Shown in pieces: positions 19,021 to 28,468 of a stretch of DNA of 64,000 nt. Below the pieces are notes generated by a model. The model was not told the DNA's origin. It made no database searches and was given only the letters and a program-made list of their open reading frames with translations. Made by a program: the position numbers and the translations under genes. This stretch comes from Ottowia thiooxydans DSM 14619 (lineage in GTDB: Bacteria > Pseudomonadota > Gammaproteobacteria > Burkholderiales > Burkholderiaceae_C). The stretch is from assembly GCF_000422885.1 (NCBI RefSeq), contig NZ_AUGX01000001.1, positions 497,238-561,237 of the forward strand. The letters are read 5' to 3'. How positions within the stretch are numbered: position 1 is the first letter of the stretch; each line of letters opens with the position of its first letter.

Positions 19021-19415
19021 ATGTTCTCTTCTGTGGAAAGACTAACGCAATGTAACCCGCAACCCCTGCACTTGCCCGTGGTGATCACAGATGAAACCGG
19101 AACGGGGAAAGAGCTGGCAGCCAATGCCATTCATGAGCTTTCGCCTCGCGCCAAGCGCCCTTTCTTCTGGGTGAACTGCGCCGCCACTCCTGAGAACCTG
19201 ATCAATGCTGAGCTCTTTGGTTACGAAGGCGGTTCAATTCCATGCGCTCGTTCGCACGGCAAGCCAGGAGCATTGGCCGGGCTATTCAGGCCACCGGCGG
19301 AGACAAAGAGCGCGCGGCCGAAATGCTAGGCATCAGCCGCGCAACGCTCTACAGGAAGATCAAGCGCCAGGTTGGCGCGAACCCTGGTAGATCGAGAGTA
19401 TTACTAAAATCCTGA
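19021..19415 (+). pseudogene. Collapsed sigma-54-dependent transcription activator
   Basis: One frame (19021 to about 19235) encodes the start of a sigma-54 AAA+ domain: DETGTGKELAANAIHELS (Walker A) then PFFWVNCAATPENLINAELFGYE. A second frame (19242-19415) encodes a Fis-type helix-turn-helix (GDKERAAEMLGISRATLYRKIK). The rest of the AAA+ domain, about 170 residues, is missing at the junction, and the frames do not join. The Walker A Glu is changed to Asp. It is a deletion remnant with no expected activity. Confidence 0.85.
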
Positions 19416-19417
19416 GC

Positions 19418-20431
19418 ATGACCACCATGCCGCCGTCCTTTGTGGCTCACTTCCGATCTGATGACTGGGCTCCTGTCGAACGACGGGATGCGTGGTGCGA
19501 TGTGGCGCACCGCTGGGTGGACTTTCGCCCTGCGGCCGAAGTGCCCCTGCAGGCGGAGTTGAGTATCTTAGCTAGCGAGGCTTGCACGCTGGGCGTCACA
19601 CGCTCGTCGGCCTACGAGATGCGCACGGGCTCGCACCGGGCGCAGCCCGACGATATGGTGGTGCTCACCCTCATGCAGTCCGGCGGCCTTCTGCCTGATG
19701 TATACGGGCGCAAGGGGCCGGGCGCGCTAAGCCTGTGCGATCCGCGCGAGGTGGGCCGCTTTCGCTGGGAACAAGGCGCACGCCAGGTCTTTCTGGCCTT
19801 ATCACGCAGTGATGTGGCCGCCGCGCTGGGGCAGGCCCCTTTCACACAACTGTTGACGGCCCGCGGTGCGCTGGCTCCGCTGTTGTCCAACCACATGAAC
19901 CAACTGGCGCTGCTGCTGCGCCAGAGTGGCGAGGCCGACGGTCTGGTGGATGCCACCGAGTACGCGGACCTGCTGGACGCCACGCGCGCCCTGGCCCTGC
20001 TCACGCTGCGCAACCTGGGCCGCCACGCCCGCCACAGCCGCAGCGGCAAGCCAGCCGACGAACCCGACGTAACGCCCACCGACACTGAAATTCTGTATGC
20101 AGGCCGTCGTGCGGCGGCATTGCGTTTTATGGAACTGCACGCCCACCGCCCCGAACTAAGCGCCGCTGAAATCGCCCACGGTTCGGGCTGCTCGCGCACG
20201 CGGTTATACGAGGCCTTTGCAGCCGAGGACGGCACAGTGATGGACGCCCTACGCGAGATGCGCCTGCAACGCGCCCGCAGCTTCATTGAGCAGACTGAGC
20301 GCCTGAACGTGGGCGCGCTCGCGTGGCGTTGCGGCTTTGCCAGCCCATCTGGCTTTGCCAAGCTGTTCAAGGCGTGCTTCGGCATCTCGCCTTCGGAATG
20401 GCACCGGCGCGCCTGGGCTGCAGGTGCTTGA
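19418..20431 (+). CDS. AraC-family regulator (A), paralogue of the one at 28469
   Basis: 337 residues. Residues 1-200 are a diverged AraC N-terminal sensor of the AraC_binding_2 type (WAPVERRDAWCDVAH start). Residues 225-335 are two helix-turn-helix motifs: ELSAAEIAHGSGCSRTRLYE, then IEQTERLNVGALAWRCGFASPSGFAKLF. The DNA-binding half is almost identical to that of the regulator at 28469-29452, whereas the sensors differ much more. It converges on the large lipoprotein gene ending at 20587. AraC proteins of this type usually activate adjacent genes when a ligand binds. It starts 3 bases after the collapsed sigma-54 remnant. Confidence 0.93.
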   Translation: MTTMPPSFVAHFRSDDWAPVERRDAWCDVAHRWVDFRPAAEVPLQAELSILASEACTLGVTRSSAYEMRTGSHRAQPDDMVVLTLMQSGGLLPDVYGRKGPGALSLCDPREVGRFRWEQGARQVFLALSRSDVAAALGQAPFTQLLTARGALAPLLSNHMNQLALLLRQSGEADGLVDATEYADLLDATRALALLTLRNLGRHARHSRSGKPADEPDVTPTDTEILYAGRRAAALRFMELHAHRPELSAAEIAHGSGCSRTRLYEAFAAEDGTVMDALREMRLQRARSFIEQTERLNVGALAWRCGFASPSGFAKLFKACFGISPSEWHRRAWAAGA

Positions 20432-20586
20432 AAGCAGCTTTGAATGGCCGCTTCCGCTGAGAAAAATAGTCTGAATTATCTGAATAGACGGCGCTGGGCA
20501 GGAACACCCAAACCCACGGCCAAAGCCCCCCTTTCGCCGAGTGTGGGCAGGGGTTTGCTATGGGCGTGGCGGGTGGTGACGCCGGT

Positions 20587-23532
20587 TCACTGCAGCAGCA
20601 CGGCCAGCTTGTTGACGAGGTCCAGGCTGGTGGGGGTAACGATATCCATCGGCGCCCGCTCAGGGGCATAGTTGAACGCCTGTTTCAGACTCGCGCCCGT
20701 GGTGGTGGTGTTCAGCGGTAGCAGCATCAGCGAGGTGGCGTAGTTTTCGTCGATCTTTTGCAGCGCAGTGTCCACCACCGCGCCGTCGCTCATGCGCCGC
20801 ATCTTGTGCTCTTTGACGGGCAGCCGGAAGGCGTTGTAGGTTGCGTCGGACATTAAGGTGACGTCGTACGCTCCTTTGCGGAAATCGCGCACCGCCGCCG
20901 AGTGCGAAGCAGAATAAAGGGTCTCCCCGCCAGTGAAATCTGCAGGCATAGTAAGCAAAAGCGCATTGAACTTGCGCAGGCGCATGGGGTCATTGCCGGA
21001 CAGCGGGAAGTACACCGAGTAATCCCAGCTCATGTGCTCCAGAAAGGAGTTCTCGCTACCCGTCATGACCGCGCGCATGGCATTGCTGCCCAGCGCTTGG
21101 TAATCCGACCACAGGGGCTTCAGGCTCGGCTTCACGGGCACATCCCCATCGAAGGGCCGCACCACCCAACGGGCACCGTAGATCGCCTGGTAGGCACCGA
21201 AGTTCTGCACGAACACTAGCGCCGGCGCGTTGCCCTGGTTGAAAATGTAAACCGGGTACCAAGGCGTTTGGAGGGCCTTCATGCTGCTGCTGTAGAGCGC
21301 CAGCGGGTCAGCGTTGGGGTTGCTGAAATCCGCCGCCACCACGCCCTCTTTGCCCCTGTGTCCGCCCCGTTCCTGCGACAGCGCTGTCCAGGTGACCAGT
21401 TCCGCGCCACCGCTGCCGTCGCTCTTCCAACGCATGGGCAGGTAGCCGCCCGGTGCGGTGGCCCACGTCTTGCCCTTGACGGGGTCAAGCAGAGTGCCAA
21501 CGACGTAGTCGTAATAGTCCATGTCCTGAAGGCTCTTGTACAACTCGCTCTGCGCTTTAGTGGCGCTGGTACCGCCGAACATGGCCTGTTTGTATCCGGC
21601 AAGCACCTCAGGCGTGATGTCCGCACCCTGCCCGATCGCCAGGGCCACCAGGTCGTAGGCACGCGACGAGGCGGTCTGAAAAAACTGGTGGTAGCGCGCG
21701 CTCATCTCGGGCGTGACGTTGCTGACCGAGAGGTTGGCCAGAAAGCGCAGGTAGGAGTCGAGCTTGCCGAATTTTTCCACGGCCAGCATCATGTCCATCA
21801 ACTGGGGGAAGCTGCCAATGGCCTTGTCCATACCCGGAATCTCCAGGTTGGGGCGTAGCTGAGGGATGACGCTGTCGTAAGGCGTGGTCTCAAAGCCGCT
21901 AACGTACATCTTGTCGAAGCGCACGAGGTTGCCGTCGACCGCTGCGGCCGAAGCTCCAGCCTGCGGCGCCTGCTGGGGAACCCTGGCACGCTGCTTCAGG
22001 TCGTCGAGTTCGGCGATAAGCTGGAGGTAAGCGTTGCCGCCGCTGCCTTGACTGGCTTGCAGGCTCTTCCAATCGCCATCAACGATGATGGGCAGGCTCT
22101 CGGCGCGCTGGCGTGCTCGTTCCAGTTCCTCGGCGTCCTTGGCGCTCTTCTTGTCCGCCTGGTATTTCTTCCAGTCGTCATAGGAGGAAAACACCGAGTC
22201 CGGCGGGCCCTCCTGCTTTTCTTTCTTGGGGCCCACTGGGGTGGGCAGCTTCACGCCGGGGTCCTTGGGCAGGCCGCCCAGCGGCGGCACCACAGAGCTG
22301 CCTTGGTCTTTCAGCATGGTGTAGAGGCTGCTGACCCAGGCAGTGGTGTCTGCCACGCCGGCGGGCCATGACTCAGCAGAGACCTGCACGTTCTGCAGAG
22401 CCGAGGCCCAGCCGTTTTGCTTGTAATACTGGAAGGCACCTGTCGCTCCGGCGCCGAAGGCCGCAGTCTGGTATTCGGCCGAGAGGGAAGCACCGTACTG
22501 CGCTTCGGTGTTTCCGTCGGCACTGCTGAAGGTGAGCTGGCCCTTGCCAACGCCCTGGTTCATCGAGGTGGTCTGGGAGACGAACGAATCGCCATTGAAG
22601 GCGTAGAAATCAGCGATGGCGCTCTCGATCTTGCCGCGCAGCTCGGTCATCTGCAGGATGGATTTCGCCTTGATAGCGGCGTCAGAGCACAGCTCATGCT
22701 GGGCCCGGAGGTCGGCAAAGATACTCTCCATGCGCGAGAGCAACTGCATGTTGGCGTAAGGCTCGGCGTCGGCCATCTTGTAACGACTGATGGTAAGACC
22801 GGTGATGTGGGATTTGCCACCGCACACGTCGGCGGACGCGCTTTCGGTGACGCTGACGTAGCCGCGCAATTGCTCGTCGGTGAGCTGAGTGCCTATGAGA
22901 TAGGGGGTGAGGTTTTCACTGCCACTGAACCCGCTGCTCAAGATAGAGACGATGTTGTTGGTGTTGGCCGACACCATCTGCACGCTGATGGATCCATCGG
23001 AGTGGGTGTTCTTCCAGGCGTTGGCCTGGTGGTAGGCTGCCGCAGCCTTGAAGCCGGCGTAGGAGCCGGAGGCCGAGCCGTCGATGGTGGCCTGGCTGCT
23101 GGCCGAACTGGCGTTCTTGTTGCTGGTAAGCCTCAGCTCGGTCTTTTGCTGCGAGCGCGTGGTGTCCACGTTCAGCAGGTTATCGTCCTTGAGCCGGCCT
23201 AGGTCGAAAATGGGGCGCAGGTTGTAGGTAGAAGCGCCGGAGTCGATGCTGGCGCCAACCGACAGCGACTTGATGGTCTCTTGCGTGATGTCGGTACCCC
23301 GGCCGGCGGTCTTCAGGAAGCGATCGAAGTCTTCCTCGTCCATGGCCGCGTGCGCGGCCAGAGCGGGGTAACGTGAGGCGTAGGTGGGTTCTGTCTCGTC
23401 AGAGCCGCCGCCGCAACTGGCCAGGAGGAGCGTGCAGGCCAGCGCGGACGGCAGCATGGCCAAGCGGGTGGGCAGTAGTCGCGAGGCACCCGCCGAAGGT
23501 CGCGCAATGCAGGTTCGTGAAGCAAAGGGCAT
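20587..23532 (-). CDS. Large lipoprotein with MACPF-like features
   Basis: About 981 residues from the ATG at 23532; upstream (23580) and downstream (23457) starts are possible because no ribosome site stands out. A lipobox LASC ends at Cys40. Several features recall a MACPF pore-forming domain: an SGSYAGFKAAAAY stretch near 155-165, paired helical stretches at 230-310, a FYAFNGDSFVSQTTSMNQG segment near 310-328 where MACPF proteins carry YGTHF, and a later Gly/Ala strand (FGAGATGAF) before a Trp-containing stretch. The last 500 residues have no recognised domain. It is the last gene of the minus-strand cassette. The MACPF assignment is inference, not a database hit. An outer-membrane-anchored or shed protein is expected. 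Confidence 0.75.
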   Translation of the reverse strand: MPFASRTCIARPSAGASRLLPTRLAMLPSALACTLLLASCGGGSDETEPTYASRYPALAAHAAMDEEDFDRFLKTAGRGTDITQETIKSLSVGASIDSGASTYNLRPIFDLGRLKDDNLLNVDTTRSQQKTELRLTSNKNASSASSQATIDGSASGSYAGFKAAAAYHQANAWKNTHSDGSISVQMVSANTNNIVSILSSGFSGSENLTPYLIGTQLTDEQLRGYVSVTESASADVCGGKSHITGLTISRYKMADAEPYANMQLLSRMESIFADLRAQHELCSDAAIKAKSILQMTELRGKIESAIADFYAFNGDSFVSQTTSMNQGVGKGQLTFSSADGNTEAQYGASLSAEYQTAAFGAGATGAFQYYKQNGWASALQNVQVSAESWPAGVADTTAWVSSLYTMLKDQGSSVVPPLGGLPKDPGVKLPTPVGPKKEKQEGPPDSVFSSYDDWKKYQADKKSAKDAEELERARQRAESLPIIVDGDWKSLQASQGSGGNAYLQLIAELDDLKQRARVPQQAPQAGASAAAVDGNLVRFDKMYVSGFETTPYDSVIPQLRPNLEIPGMDKAIGSFPQLMDMMLAVEKFGKLDSYLRFLANLSVSNVTPEMSARYHQFFQTASSRAYDLVALAIGQGADITPEVLAGYKQAMFGGTSATKAQSELYKSLQDMDYYDYVVGTLLDPVKGKTWATAPGGYLPMRWKSDGSGGAELVTWTALSQERGGHRGKEGVVAADFSNPNADPLALYSSSMKALQTPWYPVYIFNQGNAPALVFVQNFGAYQAIYGARWVVRPFDGDVPVKPSLKPLWSDYQALGSNAMRAVMTGSENSFLEHMSWDYSVYFPLSGNDPMRLRKFNALLLTMPADFTGGETLYSASHSAAVRDFRKGAYDVTLMSDATYNAFRLPVKEHKMRRMSDGAVVDTALQKIDENYATSLMLLPLNTTTTGASLKQAFNYAPERAPMDIVTPTSLDLVNKLAVLLQ

Positions 23533-23614
23533 TTTGAATACTTGTCTGAAAAGTTCTCTGTTGAAGCCCGTGGGCTGCATGGTTTTTCTGGGTGTATCTG
23601 CTTTTCTATGGGCT

Positions 23615-24646
23615 TCAGCGCCTGGCAGTTAAGCGCCGTAAACTGATTCGACCCAAGTTCCGCCACCCCAGCGCCGCCAGCCCGAGCAGGACCGACAGCA
23701 GCGCCACACTCCATTCGCCCAGTGTGGGCACGGGCCGCGCGCCCACTGGGGGTGACGGCGCGTCGGTGTAGGTGATGGTGACGAAGCCATTGCCGCCCGC
23801 CTCTGCGGGTAGGTCCGGGCCGTCGCCAGTCGAGGCCCGGAAACTCAGCCCCCCATTGCTGCCGGGGGTGCAGGTACCACCGGTGCTGCCGCCACCGCCG
23901 CCGCCGGCGTCGGTATCGTCGCTGGATCCACCGCCGCCGCCACCGCCCCAGCCACCGCCGCCACCTGCGCCGCCGCCAACGAGTTGGACGTAGGCGCCAT
24001 TGCCACCGCTGCCCGTACCTGCGCCTGACCCGCCGTTGCCCACCAGCGCATTGGCCAGTGCGGCGCTACCGCTTGCGCCACCTTGGCCGCTCTGGCCCGA
24101 CCCGCCCGCATGGCCGCCAGTGCCTGCGATGCCGCCCGCGCCGCCCATGCCCGCGCTGCCGCCCTGGCCGCCTTGACCGTCGTCTGCCGCGTTGTCGCCA
24201 CCCGCTGTACCATGGCCGCCGCAACCGTGGCCACCCTGGCCCCAACCGCCGGTGTCGGAGACGCTGTTGTCGTTCTAGTACGAGCTGCCCCCGCCGCCGC
24301 CCGCCACGACCCAGGTGCCTCCCGCCTGAATGCTGCTGGCACCACCGCCACCTGCGGAGTGGCCGCTATTGCCGCCAGTGCTGGCGCCGCCTCCCCCGCC
24401 CACAACGATGGTGAGCGTAGCGCCCGGCGTGACGGCCAGACCATTCGCAGTGACGCTGCCTCCCGCACCGCCCGGCACGCCATCACCGCCTCCACCGCCA
24501 CCGCCCAGCGCCTGCACATTGATCTGCGTGACGCCTGGCGGCACTGTCCAGGTACCTGAGGCGCTGAAGGATTGTGTGGCCGCCGAAGCCGCCAGAGGCT
24601 GTGCAAGCAGGCCCAAAATGGCCAACTGCACTTTCGTCTTTTGCAT
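23615..24646 (-). pseudogene. Glycine-rich IPTL-CTERM protein interrupted by an amber codon
   Basis: The ATG at 24646 has GGAG 7 bases before it and a clean signal peptide (MQKTKVQLAILGLLAQ to AASA). An N-terminal beta domain (SASGTWTVPPGVTQINVQ) and a Gly-rich region follow. A TAG at 24275-24277 (codon 124) stops the frame right after GGGGSSY. Reading through, the same frame continues uninterrupted for 219 residues (NDNSVSDTGGWGQGG...) to VPTLGEW, a hydrophobic helix and an Arg-rich tail, an IPTL-CTERM signal. There is no frameshift: a single base explains the break. It could be a sequencing error, a recent nonsense mutation, or amber suppression. It lies in the exported-protein cassette between the two lipoproteins. 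Confidence 0.85.
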
Positions 24647-24723
24647 GTGGATACTCCAGTTTTTTAATAGCCTCCAGCACTTGTCCTGCAATTGCTTGAG
24701 GCATCTCTTTTCTTGAATCTGGC

Positions 24724-26799
24724 TTACGGCAGGTACTTGACCGGCACCGGGTAGCTCAGGTGGTTCTTGATCGCCGCTTCGTCGTTTTCCCGGCTCTGGT
24801 TGGGGTTGGCGCCGTTGCACCAGCGGTCGGAGTCAGCGTGTTTCTGTCCCTGCGGGGTGATGACGCTGCACGCGCTCTTGTCCACGATGGCCGCCTTGTT
24901 AGATGGGCAGTTGGCCAGCGGGCCGGTACAGGCCGCGAACTTCTCCTTGATGAGCAAGGTGTAGACGTTGTCCTGCGCGTCAGTGAAGCGCACCTTCATG
25001 GGGTAAGAGGGCATGGTGCCCACGCGAAAGCCAACGACCTTTCGGCCATCAGGCATAGTGACGTCCTGCTTGTCTTTCTCACAGTTCGGGTCGCCCGCGT
25101 CCTGACCCAGCGAGCAAACGCCGTATTTCTTAAGCAGTGGCTTGTTCTCGGGCACTTCGCTGGGTCCGCCCAGCAGCACCTCGAAGCCGTCGGCATAGTT
25201 GAAGGCCCGCCCGTTCTCCAGCCCCTGCTCGCCGCCAACGGTAAATACCAGGCCATTACCCAGCTCGCTCATGAACCCCACGGCGTCATCCACCGAGAAG
25301 CCATAGGCGCTCATGCCCAGGTCCTCGTGGATCAGCTTGACGTACGGGTTAAAGGTGAGCTTGGGGTTAGCCTGCACGGCAGGCTGCTTGTAGTTGTATT
25401 GCAGGTCCTGGATGTACATGCCCTGGATGTAGGCATGATCGCGGCCATGGGCCGTGGTGGTGCTCAGCTTGTTGGCTGCCGCGCCGCAACCTTCGTTGTA
25501 GGGCACCCAGCCATAGATGTGCTTGACGGCCTCCCAGTACTTGAATTCCGCCACGTGCTCCGGTGGCGTGCTGCCCTGGCAGGCTCCGCTGGCGTACAGG
25601 GCCAGGTACTTCCTGTGGTTCTCTGTGAAGAAATCCTTGATGAGGACCATGTTCGCCTTCATCGCATCGGGGGCCGTGCAATCTTGCGGATACTTCTTGC
25701 TTGTGTAGGCAGAAATGTCTTCGCTGCCCCAATCGACACAGGCGCCCCACAAGTCCTGAATGTTCTGCACGGACTGGCCCCATTGCATGTTGCGCTGTTC
25801 CTGCGGGGTGCATTGTTTGTCGATGCACTTCATCACGGTGAGCACCGGCGGATTCAGATTGTCCGGCGGCTGCACGGGCACGTCGGGATCCTTGATCAGG
25901 AAGCCCCCGCGCTGGGCAAATATGTTGTAGCCACCGGGCAGGCGCAGCTCGCTCATGTTGTAGACCGGCCAGCCCTCGCCCAGGTTGCCCAGGAAGCTGC
26001 GCAAGGTGCTGCGAAAGCCGCTGAGCTTTTGCGCCGATCCGCTGTAGCCAATGTAGGGATTTCCCCGCACGCCGATGGCCACAGGCATGTAGACATGATC
26101 GACGTAGGAGATGTTGTAGCCCACGTTCTCGGGTTTGAGTAGCCGCACGGACTGCCCACTGGGGATGTAGGCGTCGCCGAAGGTGTATTCGGACAACTGG
26201 GCGAAGGCATCTTCGGGGAACTGCACTTTGCTGGAATAGGTACTCAGATTGCAGGTGGTACCTTCGCCTTTGCAATTTACGCCACCCGGCGTGGCCATGG
26301 CCTTGTCTTCTTCATTGCGTAGGCGTTGGGTGCGGTCAGCCAACAGAACGCGCCCGCCATTCCACCAGGTGGCGTATTGCTTGGGCCCCAGTTCGCTGTA
26401 CAGCGGCAGCGTAATGGTGACCTCCGAGTTTGGCGGGATGCCCTGTCCGTCGTTGACGTAGAGTTTGTAGACCGATTCGGTGGGCAGCGGCTCGACCGTG
26501 CGCAAACACCCCTGCACCCATTCGTTGACCGCGTTAGTGCTGGTGGCCAGCACAGGGTAGATCTGGCCTTCGGAGTTGTTGCGGATGGTGATGGTCTTGG
26601 GCTGGACCAGCACGTCGTTATTGTCATAGTCCTTGCAGACGATGGGTTTGTTGGCCATGGGGGCGCCTCCAAGCCCGCCACCGCTTGCTGACTCGGAAGT
26701 GCCATTACCGCCACAGGCTACCAAGCTAGCGGTGAGAGCCAGAGCAACGACGGCGGGCACTGGGTGCGGGGTATGGCCGGGTGGAGGAGATGTGCGCAT
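24724..26799 (-). CDS. Lipoprotein with thaumatin/GH64-like N-terminal region
   Basis: About 691 residues from the ATG at 26799; an AGGA-type site stands 10 bases upstream. The lipobox LVAC ends at Cys29. Residues about 50-260 resemble a thaumatin-like or GH64 beta-1,3-glucanase fold: ITIRNNSEGQIYP, the WWNGGRVLLADR segment, a SEYTFGDAY strand and NISYVDHVYMPVAIG, which matches the fold's SYVD-LP motif. The rest (about 260-690) is Cys-rich with mostly paired cysteines and probably forms further secreted domains. No active-site residue could be assigned with confidence. Glucan binding or cleavage is a suggestion from fold resemblance only. It lies between the alpha/beta hydrolase and the amber-split glycine-rich gene. 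Confidence 0.7.
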   Translation of the reverse strand: MRTSPPPGHTPHPVPAVVALALTASLVACGGNGTSESASGGGLGGAPMANKPIVCKDYDNNDVLVQPKTITIRNNSEGQIYPVLATSTNAVNEWVQGCLRTVEPLPTESVYKLYVNDGQGIPPNSEVTITLPLYSELGPKQYATWWNGGRVLLADRTQRLRNEEDKAMATPGGVNCKGEGTTCNLSTYSSKVQFPEDAFAQLSEYTFGDAYIPSGQSVRLLKPENVGYNISYVDHVYMPVAIGVRGNPYIGYSGSAQKLSGFRSTLRSFLGNLGEGWPVYNMSELRLPGGYNIFAQRGGFLIKDPDVPVQPPDNLNPPVLTVMKCIDKQCTPQEQRNMQWGQSVQNIQDLWGACVDWGSEDISAYTSKKYPQDCTAPDAMKANMVLIKDFFTENHRKYLALYASGACQGSTPPEHVAEFKYWEAVKHIYGWVPYNEGCGAAANKLSTTTAHGRDHAYIQGMYIQDLQYNYKQPAVQANPKLTFNPYVKLIHEDLGMSAYGFSVDDAVGFMSELGNGLVFTVGGEQGLENGRAFNYADGFEVLLGGPSEVPENKPLLKKYGVCSLGQDAGDPNCEKDKQDVTMPDGRKVVGFRVGTMPSYPMKVRFTDAQDNVYTLLIKEKFAACTGPLANCPSNKAAIVDKSACSVITPQGQKHADSDRWCNGANPNQSRENDEAAIKNHLSYPVPVKYLP

Positions 26800-26928
26800 T
26801 TGAAAGAATCCTTGTAGATATCGGATTTGGGTTGGTTTGAGGGAAGGGAGCGCCTCGCACACGGTCGAGGCACTGGTACCGCCCGTCTTCGGCGTCGGCG
26901 TCGGCCTCGGACGGTGTACGGACATGAA

Positions 26929-28257
26929 TCAGGTAGCGAACAATTCGTCCAACCAGTCCATGGAGATGGCAGCCGAATACGCCAGGTTGCCGGTCTGGCA
27001 ATGGCCCTCAGCACCCTCCTCGGCCGAGAAGACGTGGCGCCGAACCGGGCCGCCGACCGTACGCAGGAAACGCTCGCACTGGGCCAGGGGCTCGGCACCC
27101 TCGCCAGCGCCGACCAGGGCCAGTGAAGGACAGCGGATACCGCGCAGCCCATCGTCATCCACGCGGAACTCGCGCAGGCGCAGGTAGGCCTGTTTGAAGC
27201 TGCGCTGCCCCATGCGTACGATCAGATTACGCATCATCTCGCGTGTCTGCGGGGGAACGGCGCTGTCAGGTATGTGGTCGATATCCTCCAGCCGAACATC
27301 CTCAGCATCTGGCATAAGGGCTGGATCGAACCCCACGAACGAGGCCATGTAGGCATGCAGATCGACGATAGGCGAGTTGGCGATGAGGGCGCGCACTCGT
27401 GGCTCGTGCGAGGCGATACGGGTAGCGAAGTAGCCACCGAAGCTGATGCCCATGAGCGCCACACGGCGCGGGTCGGTCTCGCGACGCGCCAGCACGTAGT
27501 CCAGCGCGAGGCGGCCCACGTGCTCGTATTCAGGAATGAAGGCCATGCCGGGGTTGGTACGCAGCGCGTCCATCTGCCCTGGGCCAGTGAACAGCAGCAA
27601 GTGGTAGCCACGCTCCAGCGCAGCAAGGCCGTAGGAAAGCCATGTTTCCTCCAGCGTGCCGTCGTAGCCGCTGATGAGCAGCAGTGTCTTGCCAGGACGG
27701 CCGCGCTTGGCGCCAGATTGACTGGGTGCGCGCACATAGTATGCGGGCAGCGATGAGCCACCAAAGCGCAGGAAGACCTCCTCCACATCCTGCCCACGCA
27801 CGGCGGCCAGAAAGCATTCGCGGCTCTTGCGGCCCAGGCGTGCGTGCTCGGGGTTCAAAACACCGCAGTAGTACTCGGCAGCGCGGTAGCTGTTGCACGC
27901 CACCAGGTACTGCTCGCGTGCGCTGACGGCGTGGCCCCGCAACGCGCGAACCCGTGCGTCAGCCTCCTGGCGCTGGGCAGCCTTGGTGAACTCTGCCACC
28001 CAACTGGCCGGAATGCCATTTTGTATGCGCTGCGCCAGCGCCAAGCATTCGCCCACCGACGCGCCACCATAGCGCGCCGAGCCCAACTGGCGGATCAGTT
28101 GGTAGTCCATCTCCGCGCTGGCAAAGCCAGCCACACGGGTGTTGCCGCGCTCCATTCGGGCGGCGGGCCTGGGCTGCGCCTGCGCAGGCAGGGCCAGACT
28201 GGCGACTGCAGCGGCCATGAAATGGCGGCGCGGCTGATGGGTGTGCAGATCTAGCAT
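26929..28257 (-). CDS. Exported alpha/beta hydrolase, FrsA/dienelactone-hydrolase-like
   Basis: About 442 residues from the ATG at 28257; the frame is open to 28365, but that extension has no signal. The N-terminus (QPRRHFMAAAVASLALPAQAQ) is a Tat-like or Sec signal. The central domain has LLISGYDGT as the oxyanion-side strand, GISFGG as the nucleophile elbow (Ser near 310), and a late GHCQTGN histidine. The helical N-terminal third before the fold is typical of the group that includes 2,6-dihydroxypseudooxynicotine hydrolase and FrsA-like proteins. A carbon-carbon or ester hydrolase acting in the periplasm is likely, with unknown substrate. It is the first gene of the cassette, divergent from the AraC regulator at 28469. 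Confidence 0.88.
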   Translation of the reverse strand: MLDLHTHQPRRHFMAAAVASLALPAQAQPRPAARMERGNTRVAGFASAEMDYQLIRQLGSARYGGASVGECLALAQRIQNGIPASWVAEFTKAAQRQEADARVRALRGHAVSAREQYLVACNSYRAAEYYCGVLNPEHARLGRKSRECFLAAVRGQDVEEVFLRFGGSSLPAYYVRAPSQSGAKRGRPGKTLLLISGYDGTLEETWLSYGLAALERGYHLLLFTGPGQMDALRTNPGMAFIPEYEHVGRLALDYVLARRETDPRRVALMGISFGGYFATRIASHEPRVRALIANSPIVDLHAYMASFVGFDPALMPDAEDVRLEDIDHIPDSAVPPQTREMMRNLIVRMGQRSFKQAYLRLREFRVDDDGLRGIRCPSLALVGAGEGAEPLAQCERFLRTVGGPVRRHVFSAEEGAEGHCQTGNLAYSAAISMDWLDELFAT

Positions 28258-28398
28258 AGAAGGCTCAGGTTTTCTCTGTTTTTTGATAGTTGAATACGAC
28301 AGACTGACAAGCGCTGGAGACTGAAATTTCCTTGAGCTCCACGGTGCGCAACGGGACATCTGCAAAGTCTAGGGACGGAGGCAGAGGCCCTGCGCATG

Positions 28399-28438
28399 AG
28401 ATTGAGCACAGGCGTCCCAGATTGAGCACACGCGTCCC
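28399..28438 (+). promoter_or_regulatory. Tandem 20-bp direct repeats, likely AraC-type operator
   Basis: Two adjacent 20-base copies, 28399-28418 and 28419-28438, read AGATTGAGCACAGGCGTCCC and the same with one G-to-C change. They lie 30-70 bases before the AraC gene at 28469 and between it and the divergent hydrolase gene. AraC-type regulators bind direct repeats spaced about two helical turns apart, as here. Confidence 0.6.
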
Positions 28439-28468
28439 GCGCGCCCGGTCATCACTAGAATTCGGTGC

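Noticed and set aside
20587-28257. Toxin-immunity or secretion system
   Set aside because: No immunity-like or secretion-apparatus gene was found; the four proteins all look exported, so the cassette was described without that label.
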